64,000 nucleotides of DNA from Amycolatopsis sp. NBRC 101858. Lineage in GTDB: Bacteria > Actinomycetota > Actinomycetes > Mycobacteriales > Pseudonocardiaceae. The DNA lies in NCBI RefSeq assembly GCF_030269325.1, contig NZ_BSTD01000010.1, positions 62,001 through 126,000 on the forward strand. The letters run 5' to 3'. Both the position numbers and the translations under genes were made by a program. Positions 16,456 through 24,878 of this stretch are shown piece after piece (positions within the stretch are counted from its first letter, which is position 1; every line of letters begins with the position of its first letter). The notes beneath the pieces were generated by a model. The model was not told the origin of the DNA. It saw only the letters and a program-made list of their open reading frames with translations, and searched no databases.

Positions 16456-17090
16456 GCGGGGAGGTCCTTTCCGGGAGTGCCGGCTTCCAGGGTGAACGGC
16501 CGGTCGTGGCCGGGGTAGACGAGATCGGCGCGCGACCGGACGAGCGCCATCGACTCCGCCGCGGCCACCTCGTCGACGGCGCTGCTGCAGCGTCCCCGCC
16601 GCAGGGCGCCGGCGGACGGCACGGCGTCGCCGGTCAGCAGCGCGGTGCCCGCGGCGGTGGCGACGGTCAGCCCGATCGAGCCCGCGGTGTGCCCGGGCAG
16701 CGCGGTGACCGTGACACCGGAGGCGAGTTCGAGGCCGTCGGCGGCGGGGTGCACGGAAACGCCGCCGAGGACGGCCGCCGTCCAGGGCGGGGCGAACGGA
16801 CTTCCTTGCGGCGCAAGGTCTTCCGCCGGATGGATGAGGACGTCGGCGAAGAGGTCCGCGTTCTGGACGTGGTCCCAGTGCGCGTGCGAGAGCACCAGGA
16901 CGTCGATGTCGCGCGGCGCCAGCCCGCGGTCGCCGAGGGCGCGCAGCAGGGCGCGGCGCCGCCCGGCGTGACCGCAGTCGAAGAGGATCCGCCGCGCGCC
17001 GGCGTGGACCAGGTACACCCCGCAGAACCCGATGCTGCCCTGGTCCGAACGCTGCCCCTGGCCCCGGAGCAGGGGATCGACGTCAGGCAC
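16452..17090 (-). CDS. MBL-fold metal-dependent hydrolase
   Basis: This 212-residue metallo-beta-lactamase-fold protein has the metal motif H69-A-H-x-D-H74 (SHAHWDH), a later G-H-T (ALPGHTAGS), D in LLTGDAV and a final PGHD. It hydrolyses an ester, thioester or lactone; quorum-lactonase and glyoxalase-II relatives have the same layout, so the substrate cannot be assigned. The GTG start at 17090 overlaps the aconitase stop by 8 bases, and its stop overlaps the kinase::aminotransferase start. It is therefore tightly tied to the catabolic operon. Confidence 0.85.
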   Translation of the reverse strand: MPDVDPLLRGQGQRSDQGSIGFCGVYLVHAGARRILFDCGHAGRRRALLRALGDRGLAPRDIDVLVLSHAHWDHVQNADLFADVLIHPAEDLAPQGSPFAPPWTAAVLGGVSVHPAADGLELASGVTVTALPGHTAGSIGLTVATAAGTALLTGDAVPSAGALRRGRCSSAVDEVAAAESMALVRSRADLVYPGHDRPFTLEAGTPGKDLPA

Positions 17091-19641
17091 GGAACCGGCC
17101 GAGCGTGTAGGGGAGGACGCCGCCGTGGGCGTAGTAGACCGCCTCCTGCGGGGTGTCCAGCCGGGCGCGGACGGCGAACTCGAACGCGGGCGCGCCGGCC
17201 GGCCGGACCCGCACGGTGACCGGCCGCGCGGGGTCGTCGACGGCTTCGGGGATGCCGAGCAGGTCGAACTCCTCGGTGCCGTCGAGCCCGAGCGAGCCCG
17301 CGCTCTGCCCGTCGGCGAACTGCAGCGGCAGCACGCCCAGCTGCACCAGGTTCGACCGGTGGATCCGCTCGAACGACTCGGCCAGCACGACCCGCACCTT
17401 CAGCAGCGCGGTGGCCTTCGCCGCCCAGTCGCGCGACGACCCGGTGCCGTACTCACGGCCCGCGATCACCAGCAGGGGAGTGCCGGTGAACGACCGCGCG
17501 GCGTCGTACACCGGGACGACTTCGCCGTCGGCGTCCCGGGTCCGGCCCCCGGGCCCGAGGCGGTTCTTCAGCCGCGGGTTGGCGAACCCGCCGCGGACCA
17601 TCACCTCGAAGTTGCCGCGGCGGGAGGCGTAGGTGTTCAGGTCCGCCTCGCCGAGCGCGGTCAGGTAGCGCCCGGCGCAGCTCGACGGCGGGATGCGCCC
17701 GGCCGGGCTGATGTGGTCGGTGGTCACCGAGTCGCCGAGGAGCAGCAGCACGCGCGCGTCGCGGAGGTCTTCCGGCGGCGGCGCGACGTCGTCGAGGAAC
17801 GGCGGGCGGCGCAGGTACGTCGAGCCGGCCGGCCACTCGAACCGGGCTCCGCCGGCCGAGGGCACGCTGGCCCAGCGCTCGTCGCCGTCGAAGACGTCGG
17901 CGTAGGCGTCGCGGAACAGCTCCGGGGTCAGGTGGGCGGTGACGACGGCGTCGATCTCGGCGTCGTCCGGCCAGAGATCGGCGAGGAACACCGGCTCGCC
18001 GTGCGCATCGGTGCCGAGGGGTTCGGTGGTCAAGTCGCGGGTGATCGACCCGGCGAGCGCGTACGCGACCACCAGCGGCGGCGACGCGAGGTAGTTGAGC
18101 GAGACGTCGTTGTTGATCCGGCCGTCGAAGTTGCGGTTGCCCGAGAGCACCGACGCGACGACCGTGCCGCCGGCGACCGCCGCGGTGACCTCCGGCAGCA
18201 GCGGCCCGGAGTTGCCGATGCACGTCATGCAGCCGTACCCGACGAGCTGGAAGCCGAGCTCGTCGAGCGGCCGGTCGAGCCCGGCCCGGCGCAGGTACTC
18301 GGTGACGGTCTTCGAGCCCGGCGCGAGGCTGGTCTTCACCCACGGCTTCGCCGTCAGGCCGCGGGCGCGGGCATTGCGGGCGAGCAGGCCGGCGGCGACC
18401 ATCACGTGCGGGTTGGACGTGTTGGTGCACGACGTGATCGCCGCGATGGCGACCGCGCCGTGCGGGACCGGACCATCCTTTGTGGACTCGATCGCGGCCC
18501 GGGCGTTCGCGGGGACGTCGGCGAGCGCGACCCGATCCTGCGGACGCCGTGGCCCGGCGAGCGACGGCGTGACGGCGGAGAGGTCGATCCGCACGCGCTC
18601 GGCGTAGTTCAGATCAGCGCCGGGGTCGTGCCAGAGGCCTTGTTCCTTCGCATACACCTCGACGGCGGTGACGTGCTCGGGCGCGCGCCCGGTGAGCCGC
18701 AGGTAGCCGAGGGTGGCGTCGTCGATCGGGAACATCGCCGCGGTGGCGCCGAACTCCGGGCACATGTTCGAGATCGTCGCGCGGTGGGCGAGCGGGATCC
18801 GCGCGATCGCGGAACCGGTGAATTCGACGAACTTCCCGACGACGCCGTGCGCCCGCAGGGTTTCGGCGATGGTGAGCACCAGATCGGTCGCGGTGACGCC
18901 GGGGCCGAGCTCACCGGTCAGGTCGACGCCGACGACGGGCGGGACGAGCAGGTTCAGCGGCTGCCCGAGCAGCGCCACCTCGGCCTCGACGCCGCCGACG
19001 CCCCAGGCCAGCACGCCCAGCGCGTTGACCATCGTGGTGTGGGAGTCGGTGCCGGCGCAGGTGTCCGGGAACGCCCAGCCGTCACGGCGCTCGACGACGC
19101 TCGCCAGATACTCGAGGTTGATCTGGTGCATGATCCCGGTGCCGGGCGGGACGACGCGCAGCCCGTCGAGCCGCTCGCCCCACTTGAGGAAGCGGAACCG
19201 TTCGGCGTTGCGCGCGTACTCGATCTCGACGTTGCGGCGCAGGGCGTCCGGGCGGCCGGACACCTCGGTCGCGATCGAGTGGTCGACGGTCAGGTGGCTG
19301 GGGATGTGCGGGCGCACCGCCGCCGGGTCGCCGCCCGCTTCGGCCACGGCGTCGCGCAGTGCGGCCAGGTCGGTCAGCACCGGGACGCCGTTGGTGTCGT
19401 GCAGGAAGACCCGGGACGGCGAGAAGGCGGCGACGCCGGTTTCGCCGCGCACGAGCCGGTCGATCTGCCCGGCGGTGACCGAGTGACCGTCTTCGTGGCG
19501 CAGCAGGTTCTCCAGCAGGATCTTGTGGCTCAGGGGCAGCCGCTCGGCGCCGGGCACGGCGTCCAGGCGGTGCACCCGGTACTGCGTGCCGGCCAGGTCG
19601 AGCCGGGTCAGGCTGGCGTAACTGTCCGAGGTCCGCTTCAC
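17083..19641 (-). CDS. aconitase-family hydratase (AcnA-like)
   Basis: This 852-residue 4Fe-4S enzyme isomerises a citrate-like tricarboxylate by dehydration and rehydration. The cluster cysteines are C405 (SCTNTSNP), C471 and C474 (GCMTCIGNSG). The swivel domain has GREYGTGSSRDWAAK and SFERIHRSNL. It is about 40-80 residues shorter than typical actinobacterial AcnA. Its place as first gene of a GntR-controlled operon suggests a dedicated catabolic copy, not the citric-acid-cycle enzyme; 2-methylcitrate or another homologue is possible. The GTG start at 19641 is next to the operator. Confidence 0.88.
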   Translation of the reverse strand: MKRTSDSYASLTRLDLAGTQYRVHRLDAVPGAERLPLSHKILLENLLRHEDGHSVTAGQIDRLVRGETGVAAFSPSRVFLHDTNGVPVLTDLAALRDAVAEAGGDPAAVRPHIPSHLTVDHSIATEVSGRPDALRRNVEIEYARNAERFRFLKWGERLDGLRVVPPGTGIMHQINLEYLASVVERRDGWAFPDTCAGTDSHTTMVNALGVLAWGVGGVEAEVALLGQPLNLLVPPVVGVDLTGELGPGVTATDLVLTIAETLRAHGVVGKFVEFTGSAIARIPLAHRATISNMCPEFGATAAMFPIDDATLGYLRLTGRAPEHVTAVEVYAKEQGLWHDPGADLNYAERVRIDLSAVTPSLAGPRRPQDRVALADVPANARAAIESTKDGPVPHGAVAIAAITSCTNTSNPHVMVAAGLLARNARARGLTAKPWVKTSLAPGSKTVTEYLRRAGLDRPLDELGFQLVGYGCMTCIGNSGPLLPEVTAAVAGGTVVASVLSGNRNFDGRINNDVSLNYLASPPLVVAYALAGSITRDLTTEPLGTDAHGEPVFLADLWPDDAEIDAVVTAHLTPELFRDAYADVFDGDERWASVPSAGGARFEWPAGSTYLRRPPFLDDVAPPPEDLRDARVLLLLGDSVTTDHISPAGRIPPSSCAGRYLTALGEADLNTYASRRGNFEVMVRGGFANPRLKNRLGPGGRTRDADGEVVPVYDAARSFTGTPLLVIAGREYGTGSSRDWAAKATALLKVRVVLAESFERIHRSNLVQLGVLPLQFADGQSAGSLGLDGTEEFDLLGIPEAVDDPARPVTVRVRPAGAPAFEFAVRARLDTPQEAVYYAHGGVLPYTLGRFRA

Positions 19642-19656
19642 ATCAAGCCTCTCCGC

Positions 19657-19672
19657 ATAGCTTATAGGCTAT
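19657..19672. promoter_or_regulatory. putative GntR operator in the divergent promoter
   Basis: ATAGCTTATAGGCTAT is a near-perfect 16-bp palindrome (one mismatched base pair) in the 41-bp gap between the aconitase and threonine-dehydratase genes. Followed by AATATC, it probably overlaps the -10 elements of both. Most of it recurs before the GntR gene. Confidence 0.6.
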
Positions 19673-19682
19673 AATATCAGGC

Positions 19683-20642
19683 ATGACCTCCCTCCTGGAC
19701 CGGATCATGGACGCGCACCGCGGCATCCGCCCCGAAGTGCCGGTGAGCACGCTCGAACGCAGCCGGCTGCTGTCGGACGAGCTGGGCTGCGACGTGTGGC
19801 TGAAGACCGACCACCTGATGCCGACCGGCTCGTTCAAGGTGCGCGGCTCGGCCAACAAGATCCGCGTGCTCGGCGACGCGGCGAAGCGCACCGGGGTGAT
19901 CACCGCGTCCACGGGCAACCACGGCCAGGGCGTCGCCCGCGCCGGCAAGCTGGCCGGCGTCGCCGTGACCGTCTACGTCGGCCAGACGACCACCCGCGCG
20001 AAAATGGCCGCGATCGAGGCCCTGGGCGCGGACCTCGTCGTGGTCCCGGGCGGCCCGCTCGACGCCGAACAGGAAGCACGCAAGCAAGCCGCGCAGCGGG
20101 GAAAGCCCTACGTGGCGCCGTATAACGACGTCGACACCGTGGCGGGGCAGGGCACGCTGGGGGTGGAGCTGGCCGAGCAGGCCCCGGACCTGGACGCGGT
20201 GTTCGTCTGCGTCGGCGGGGGCGGCCTGATCGGCGGGGTGGGCACGGCGCTGAAGGCGCTGAGCCCGCGCACCCGCGTCGTCGGCGTCTGGCCGGAAGCG
20301 TCGACCTGCCTGCTGGACTCGCTGAAGGCGGGCCACATCATCGAGACGCCCGAATCGCCGACGCTGTCGGACGGTTCGGCCGGGGCGGTCGAGCCGGGTT
20401 CGGTCACGTTCCCGATCTGCCAGGAGGTGATCGACGAGACCGTCACGGTCTCCGAGGAGGAGATCGCCGCCGCGATGCGCAAGATCGCGGAGGGGGAGCG
20501 CTGGATGATCGAGGGCGCGGCCGGGGTCGCCGTCGCGGGCCTCGTCAAGACCGCGCAGCGGTATCGGGGGAAGAAGGTCGCGGTCGTCCTCTGTGGACGC
20601 AACGTCACGCTGGAGACCTTCCTGCGCGCCGTGGCCGTGTGA
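19683..20642 (+). CDS. threonine-dehydratase-like PLP enzyme (fold type II)
   Basis: This 319-residue enzyme should deaminate a hydroxy-amino acid to a 2-oxo acid, or act as a related lyase or racemase. The PLP lysine is K52 (GSFKVRGS). STGNHGQGVA binds the substrate carboxylate, and GGGGLIGG binds the cofactor phosphate. There is no C-terminal regulatory ACT domain, so it is of the catabolic type. The hydroxyectoine enzyme EutB belongs to the same family, but its usual partners are absent here. It is transcribed away from the aconitase operon across a shared operator and is followed by an RpiR gene one base beyond its stop. Confidence 0.85.
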   Translation: MTSLLDRIMDAHRGIRPEVPVSTLERSRLLSDELGCDVWLKTDHLMPTGSFKVRGSANKIRVLGDAAKRTGVITASTGNHGQGVARAGKLAGVAVTVYVGQTTTRAKMAAIEALGADLVVVPGGPLDAEQEARKQAAQRGKPYVAPYNDVDTVAGQGTLGVELAEQAPDLDAVFVCVGGGGLIGGVGTALKALSPRTRVVGVWPEASTCLLDSLKAGHIIETPESPTLSDGSAGAVEPGSVTFPICQEVIDETVTVSEEEIAAAMRKIAEGERWMIEGAAGVAVAGLVKTAQRYRGKKVAVVLCGRNVTLETFLRAVAV

Positions 20643-20643
20643 C

Positions 20644-21459
20644 GTGGGCGCGCCGGAACCGCTGGTCAGCCGGGTCAACCACGCGTGGAGCCGGCTGAGT
20701 GAGCCGGAACGGGCGGTCGCGGAGTACCTCGTCACGTCACCTCCGCGCCAGGTGGTACTCGCGACGGCCGACGACCTCGGCCGCCGGACCGGCACGAGCG
20801 ACGAGACGGTGGTCCGTACGGCTCGTCGGCTCGGCTACACCGGGTTGCCGGCGCTGAAGGCGTCGCTCGGCGGGGCCACCGGTGCGCCGCAGGTCGGTTT
20901 CCGGCGGCAGGTGGCCCGGGACCTGCCGAGCGCGACGACGCACGTGGTCCGCGACGCGCTCGGCCGCATCAGCGCGTTCGGCCGCGGGCTCGACGTCGGC
21001 GAACTGGCCGAGGCGCTGCGGATCGTCGGGTCGGCGGCGCGGGTGTTCTGCTACGGCTGGGGCGTCAACGAGCTGAGTGCGCGCTACCTGGCGCTGAAGC
21101 TGACCCGGGCCGGCAAGGCCGCCTCGGCGTCGGGGGCCACCGGGGTGGAGTTCGCGGACGACCTCGCGGACCTCTCGCCGCGGCACGCGGTCGTCGTCTT
21201 CGCTCCCGGACGGCTGCTGCCCGAACTGGAACTGCTCACCGCTCACGCGAAGCGAGTAGGGGCCGAGCTGGTCCTGGTCACCGAGCACCTCGCCGACGCG
21301 ATCCCGGCGGACGCAGTCCTGCGCGACCCGGGTTCGCCCGGCAGCCTGACCGCCGAACCGTTGTGCGCCATGCTCGTGGCCGACCTGCTGGTGCTCGGCA
21401 CCCTCGGCGACGGCGACACGTACGCCTTGCTCACCCGGCTTCGCGAGGAACTTCGCTGA
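20644..21459 (+). CDS. RpiR-family regulator 1 (HTH plus SIS domain)
   Basis: This 271-residue regulator has an N-terminal RpiR helix-turn-helix (LSEPERAVAEYL, TSDETVVRTARRLGY) and a SIS-fold domain (RVFCYGWGVNELSARYLALKL near residues 135-155). SIS domains usually bind phosphosugars. Here the loop residues differ from the sugar-binding G-x-G-x-S pattern and the neighbours are amino-acid enzymes, so the effector may be different. The GTG at 20644 is one base after the preceding stop. It is likely co-transcribed with the dehydratase gene. Confidence 0.82.
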   Translation: MGAPEPLVSRVNHAWSRLSEPERAVAEYLVTSPPRQVVLATADDLGRRTGTSDETVVRTARRLGYTGLPALKASLGGATGAPQVGFRRQVARDLPSATTHVVRDALGRISAFGRGLDVGELAEALRIVGSAARVFCYGWGVNELSARYLALKLTRAGKAASASGATGVEFADDLADLSPRHAVVVFAPGRLLPELELLTAHAKRVGAELVLVTEHLADAIPADAVLRDPGSPGSLTAEPLCAMLVADLLVLGTLGDGDTYALLTRLREELR

Positions 21460-21468
21460 ACGTGGAAA

Positions 21469-21508
21469 GCCTCGCCGGGGCAGTGGTGGCAAGCCGCCCC
21501 GGCGAGGC
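21469..21508. terminator. bidirectional terminator between RpiR 1 and the ABC operon
   Basis: Perfect 13-bp arms GCCTCGCCGGGGC and GCCCCGGCGAGGC with a 14-base loop lie between two convergent stop codons. Confidence 0.8.
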
Positions 21509-21521
21509 CGGTCTCGGGTGC

Positions 21522-22376
21522 TCAGGAAACGCTTTCGAGTGCGGGCGCCGGGGAGTCCACCTGCGCCACCCGAGCCCGCCGCCGCTTCCGGGGAGGCCGG
21601 TCCAGCAGCTCCGCGATCCGCGACAACCCGAAGTTGATCACGATGTAGAACGCCGCCGTCAGGGCGTACGCCTGGATGAAGTTCGCGTTGTACTCGCCGA
21701 GCACCTGCCCGTTGCGCAGCAGCTCGGGATAGCTGACCACGTACCCGAGGCTCGACTCCTTGAGCGTCCGGATCACCTGCGTCACCAGCGCCGGCCGCAG
21801 CGCGCGGAACACCTGGGGCAGCACCACCAGGCGCAGTGCCTGACCGCGGCGGAGGCCGATCGCCGCCGCCGCGTCGAACTGGCCGCGGTCGAGGGAGTTC
21901 ACGCCCGCGCGGACGATCTCCGCGAACACCGAGCCCGCGTGCAGCACGATCGGGATCGACAGCACCCAGAACGGCGGCAGGTTCCAGCCGAACGCCGGCA
22001 GGCCGATCAGGAAGAAGTACACCAGCAGGATCAGCGGGATCGCCCGGAACAGCTCGATCGCTGCCGCGGCCGGCAGCGACAGCCAGCGGCGCGGTGAAAG
22101 CCGGCCGAGGCCGAACACCGTGCCGAACACCAGGGACATCGCCGCGCACGACAAGCCGATCCGCAGCGTCATGCCCAGGCCGTCGAGCAGGTAGCGGATG
22201 TTGGGCCACGACGCCAGTGGCCGCCACAGCCGGCCGTCGAGCTGGCCGACGTGCTGCAGCTGGAAGAAGATCCCGACGAGCGCGCCGGCCACGACCACGA
22301 CCGCGACGATCGTCGCGATCCGCAGCCGGGCCTTCCCGCGCGGGCCGAGCTCGTCGAACAACACGGTGGTCTTCAT
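21522..22376 (-). CDS. polar amino-acid ABC transporter permease
   Basis: This 284-residue inner-membrane permease of the HisM/GlnP type has an N-terminal helix and about five core helices. The EAA loop region reads EIVRAGVNSLDRGQFDAAAA followed by IGLRRGQ-x-x-x-x-VLPQ, the contact site for the ATPase. The ATG at 22376 overlaps the stop of the preceding permease (ATGA); the longer reading frame upstream is not real. It is the last gene of the four-gene importer operon. The C-terminus is rich in Arg. The substrate class is inferred from family. Confidence 0.88.
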   Translation of the reverse strand: MKTTVLFDELGPRGKARLRIATIVAVVVVAGALVGIFFQLQHVGQLDGRLWRPLASWPNIRYLLDGLGMTLRIGLSCAAMSLVFGTVFGLGRLSPRRWLSLPAAAAIELFRAIPLILLVYFFLIGLPAFGWNLPPFWVLSIPIVLHAGSVFAEIVRAGVNSLDRGQFDAAAAIGLRRGQALRLVVLPQVFRALRPALVTQVIRTLKESSLGYVVSYPELLRNGQVLGEYNANFIQAYALTAAFYIVINFGLSRIAELLDRPPRKRRRARVAQVDSPAPALESVS

Positions 22377-23017
22377 CGGCGGATCCGCACCTTCCGTTCG
22401 ACGACCCCGGTCAGCTGGCCCGCGGTGAGCGTGATCAGCAGGTAGCCGATCGCCGCGGCGATGAAGCTCGGGATGGGCTGGGCGTGGTCGAGGTTGAACT
22501 GCCGCGCGGAGCCGGTGAGCTCCTGCACGCCCACCGCCGCGCCGAGCGCCGACGCGAGGCAGACGTTGATGAAGATGGAGCCCAGCGGCTGGGCCATGGA
22601 CCGGAACGCCTGCGGCAGCACGACCTGCCGCAGGACGCCGGCGAAGGTCAGCCCGAGCGCGCGGGCCGCTTCGATCTGCCCGGTGGGGACGGCCGCGACA
22701 CCCGAGCGGACCGTCTCGCAGACGTACGCGCCGAAGTACAGCCCCAGGCCGAGGACGACCGAGCCGAACAAGGGCACGGTCGCCCCGACGTACGGCAGCC
22801 CGAACACCACCATGACCAGGACGAGCAGCAACGGCGAGTTGCGCAGGCACTGGACGTAGCACCCCGCCACCGCCCGCAGCGGGCCGATCGGGCCGACCCG
22901 GCAGACACCGAGCACGGTCCCGATCAGCAGGGCGAGCGGGAAGGCGAGCACGGCCAGCTCGAGGGTCACCAGCAGGCCGGTGAGCAGCTCACCGATGTGA
23001 TCGAACAGGACGGACAT
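22373..23017 (-). CDS. polar amino-acid ABC transporter permease
   Basis: This 214-residue HisM/GlnP-type permease has five predicted helices. Its EAA-type loop reads ETVRSGVAAVPTGQIEAARA followed by LGLTF. Together with the next gene it forms a heterodimeric channel. It starts 12 bp after the binding-protein gene and overlaps the second permease by ATGA, so the two subunits are translationally coupled. Confidence 0.88.
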   Translation of the reverse strand: MSVLFDHIGELLTGLLVTLELAVLAFPLALLIGTVLGVCRVGPIGPLRAVAGCYVQCLRNSPLLLVLVMVVFGLPYVGATVPLFGSVVLGLGLYFGAYVCETVRSGVAAVPTGQIEAARALGLTFAGVLRQVVLPQAFRSMAQPLGSIFINVCLASALGAAVGVQELTGSARQFNLDHAQPIPSFIAAAIGYLLITLTAGQLTGVVERKVRIRR

Positions 23018-23029
23018 GGTGGTGGCCTC

Positions 23030-23974
23030 TCAGGAACCGGGCACGGAACCGATCTGCGGCGGCTGCGGCGCGGGCGTCTTGACGAGCTTGCCGACCGTGG
23101 CCTGCCAGAGCTTCGTCCACGTCCCGTCGGCCTCGATCGCCTTCAGGAACCCGTTGACGACGTCCTTGAACGCCGGGTCGTCCTTCGGGAGGCCGATGCC
23201 GAACGGGTTCGTGCCGAACGTCGAGTCCAGCAGCTTGACGTCGCTCTTCGTGGCGACCACGCCGTAGAGCGACGCGTTGTTGAGCGTCATCGCTTCGGCG
23301 CGGCCCTGCTCGACGGCGGCGACGCACTGCGCGGCGGTGTCGAACAGGACCGGCTGCGCGGTCGGGACCGCCTTCAGGAGCGCGTCCTTCGCGGCCCCGG
23401 ACTCGGTGGCCACCTTCTTGCCGGCGAGGTCGCTCGCCTGCTTCGTGGTCGTGTCCGACGTCTTCACGACGATGCCGCTGGCCGCCAGGTAGTACGGCCC
23501 GGCGAAGTTGACGAGCTTCGCGCGGTCTTCCGTGATCGTGTAGGTCTGGATGGCCGTGTCGATGGTGTGGTTGCCCAGCAACGCTTCCCGCGTGTCGGAG
23601 CCGCCGCTCTGCAGCTTGGCGTTCGGCTTGCCGAGCAGGTACTTCGCGAGCAGCTGGGCGATCCCGGCGTCGAAACCGGACAGCTTGCCGGACGCGGGGT
23701 CGAGCTGGGAGAAGCCGATCGTGTTGCGGCTGCCCGCGAACGACAGCTCGCCCTTCTGCCGGATCTTGTCCAGCATCGGCGTGCTGGGCAGGTTCTGCCC
23801 GACCGGGCCGGCGTCCACCACGGACGTCTGGTCGATCTGGCCGGCGATCTCCGCGCCGGCCGGCTTGGCGGCGGCGCCGGGGGTCTGGTTCGGCGCGCTG
23901 CCGCACGCGGTCAGCGTCGCCAGCAGGGCGGTGGTGACCACTGTGGTGCAGGTGGCCGTGCGGATTCTCATCAT
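23030..23974 (-). CDS. amino-acid ABC transporter substrate-binding lipoprotein
   Basis: This 314-residue exported lipoprotein has a signal peptide and lipobox (LTAC near residue 24) and then a family-3 solute-binding domain. Core signatures are LSGFDAGIAQLLAKYLLG and RAKLVNFAGPYYLA. The family binds polar amino acids and derivatives such as ectoine or opines. The usual arginine that grips the substrate carboxylate is probably in DTREALLG or EDRAKL. It captures the unknown substrate of the whole locus outside the membrane. Ligand prediction needs a structure. Confidence 0.87.
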   Translation of the reverse strand: MMRIRTATCTTVVTTALLATLTACGSAPNQTPGAAAKPAGAEIAGQIDQTSVVDAGPVGQNLPSTPMLDKIRQKGELSFAGSRNTIGFSQLDPASGKLSGFDAGIAQLLAKYLLGKPNAKLQSGGSDTREALLGNHTIDTAIQTYTITEDRAKLVNFAGPYYLAASGIVVKTSDTTTKQASDLAGKKVATESGAAKDALLKAVPTAQPVLFDTAAQCVAAVEQGRAEAMTLNNASLYGVVATKSDVKLLDSTFGTNPFGIGLPKDDPAFKDVVNGFLKAIEADGTWTKLWQATVGKLVKTPAPQPPQIGSVPGS

Positions 23975-23995
23975 GGCTCCCAGGGGTACGGCGGG

Positions 23996-24733
23996 TCAGT
24001 GCTGGAGGACCTTGGACAGGAAGTCCCGCGCCCGGTCGGTGCCGGTGCGGTCGAAGAACTCTGCGGGCGTGCCCTGCTCGGCGATCCGGCCGTCGCTCAT
24101 GAACACGACGCGGTCGGCGGCCTTGCGGGCGAAGCCCATTTCGTGGGTGACGACGACCATCGTGGTGCCGTCGGCGGCGAGCGAGGTCATCACGTCGAGC
24201 ACCTCGTGCACCATTTCGGGGTCCAGCGCGCTGGTCGGTTCGTCGAACAGCACGAGCTTGGGGTTCATCGCGAGCGCGCGGGCGATCGCGACGCGCTGCT
24301 GCTGCCCGCCGGAGAGCTCCGCGGGCCGTTTCTCCGCCTGGTCGCCGACGCCGACGCGGTCGAGCAGGCGCCGCGCTTCGGTTTCGGCTTCGCGCTTGGG
24401 CACCCCGCGGACCTGGATCGGGCCGAGGGTGACGTTGTCGAGGATGGTGCGGTGGGCGAAGAGGTTGAACGACTGGAAGACCATCCCGACGTCGGCCCGC
24501 AGCTGCGCGAGCCGGCGGCCCTCGGCGGGCAGGGGCTCCCCGTCGAGGGTGATGGTCCCGGAGTTGATCTGTTCGAGGCGGTTGACGCACCGGCAGAGGG
24601 TCGACTTCCCCGAGCCGGACGGCCCGACGACGACGACCACTTCGCCGTGGTGGATGTCGAGATCGACGTCGTGCAGGACCTCGATGTCACCGAAGCTCTT
24701 GCACAGGCCGCGGATGCTCACCAGCGGGGTCAT
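23996..24733 (-). CDS. polar amino-acid ABC transporter ATPase
   Basis: This 245-residue ATPase of the HisP/GlnQ type has Walker A GPSGSGKST near residue 38, the signature LSGGQQQR, Walker B LVLFDEPTSALD and the switch His in VVVTHEMGFA. It powers the two permeases. It is the promoter-proximal gene, 21 bp ahead of the binding-protein gene, and its upstream region (24734-24878) contains several GTAGC/GCTAC elements shared with the divergent hydrolase operon. Confidence 0.92.
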   Translation of the reverse strand: MTPLVSIRGLCKSFGDIEVLHDVDLDIHHGEVVVVVGPSGSGKSTLCRCVNRLEQINSGTITLDGEPLPAEGRRLAQLRADVGMVFQSFNLFAHRTILDNVTLGPIQVRGVPKREAETEARRLLDRVGVGDQAEKRPAELSGGQQQRVAIARALAMNPKLVLFDEPTSALDPEMVHEVLDVMTSLAADGTTMVVVTHEMGFARKAADRVVFMSDGRIAEQGTPAEFFDRTGTDRARDFLSKVLQH

Positions 24734-24760
24734 CGGCTTCCTCCGGATTTTTGGAAGCGT

Positions 24761-24850
24761 TCGCTACAGTTAAGAAGATGTTGTAGCATCAGCTACCGAT
24801 AAGATAGACGGTGCTACCGAGATGTCAACACCTGTCGTAGCCGCTACACC
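24761..24850. promoter_or_regulatory. divergent promoter with GTAGC/GCTAC operator-like elements
   Basis: The gap between the ABC operon and hydrolase 1 contains TGTAGC-ATCA-GCTACC (24782-24797), GTAGC-C-GCTAC (24837-24847) and single GCTAC boxes at 24763 and 24813. It is AT-rich for this genome (AAGAAGATG, GATAAGATAGA). CAGCTAC recurs at 26751 before the CopD-like gene. This is probably the target of one of the RpiR regulators. Confidence 0.5.
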
Positions 24851-24878
24851 CCGCAGCCATCCCAGCCGAGGAGCAGTC

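Noticed and set aside
14302..19674. Long plus-strand open frames of 738 and 880 residues
   Set aside because: They lie opposite the kinase::aminotransferase and aconitase genes and have no family motifs; high GC keeps antisense frames open.
19683..20642. Hydroxyectoine degradation enzyme EutB
   Set aside because: The partner genes of ectoine breakdown (doeA/B, eutA, eutC-type) are not recognised nearby, so the specific assignment is unsupported.
21836..24802. A 988-residue plus-strand frame
   Set aside because: It is antisense to the four ABC importer genes, all of which have complete family motifs.
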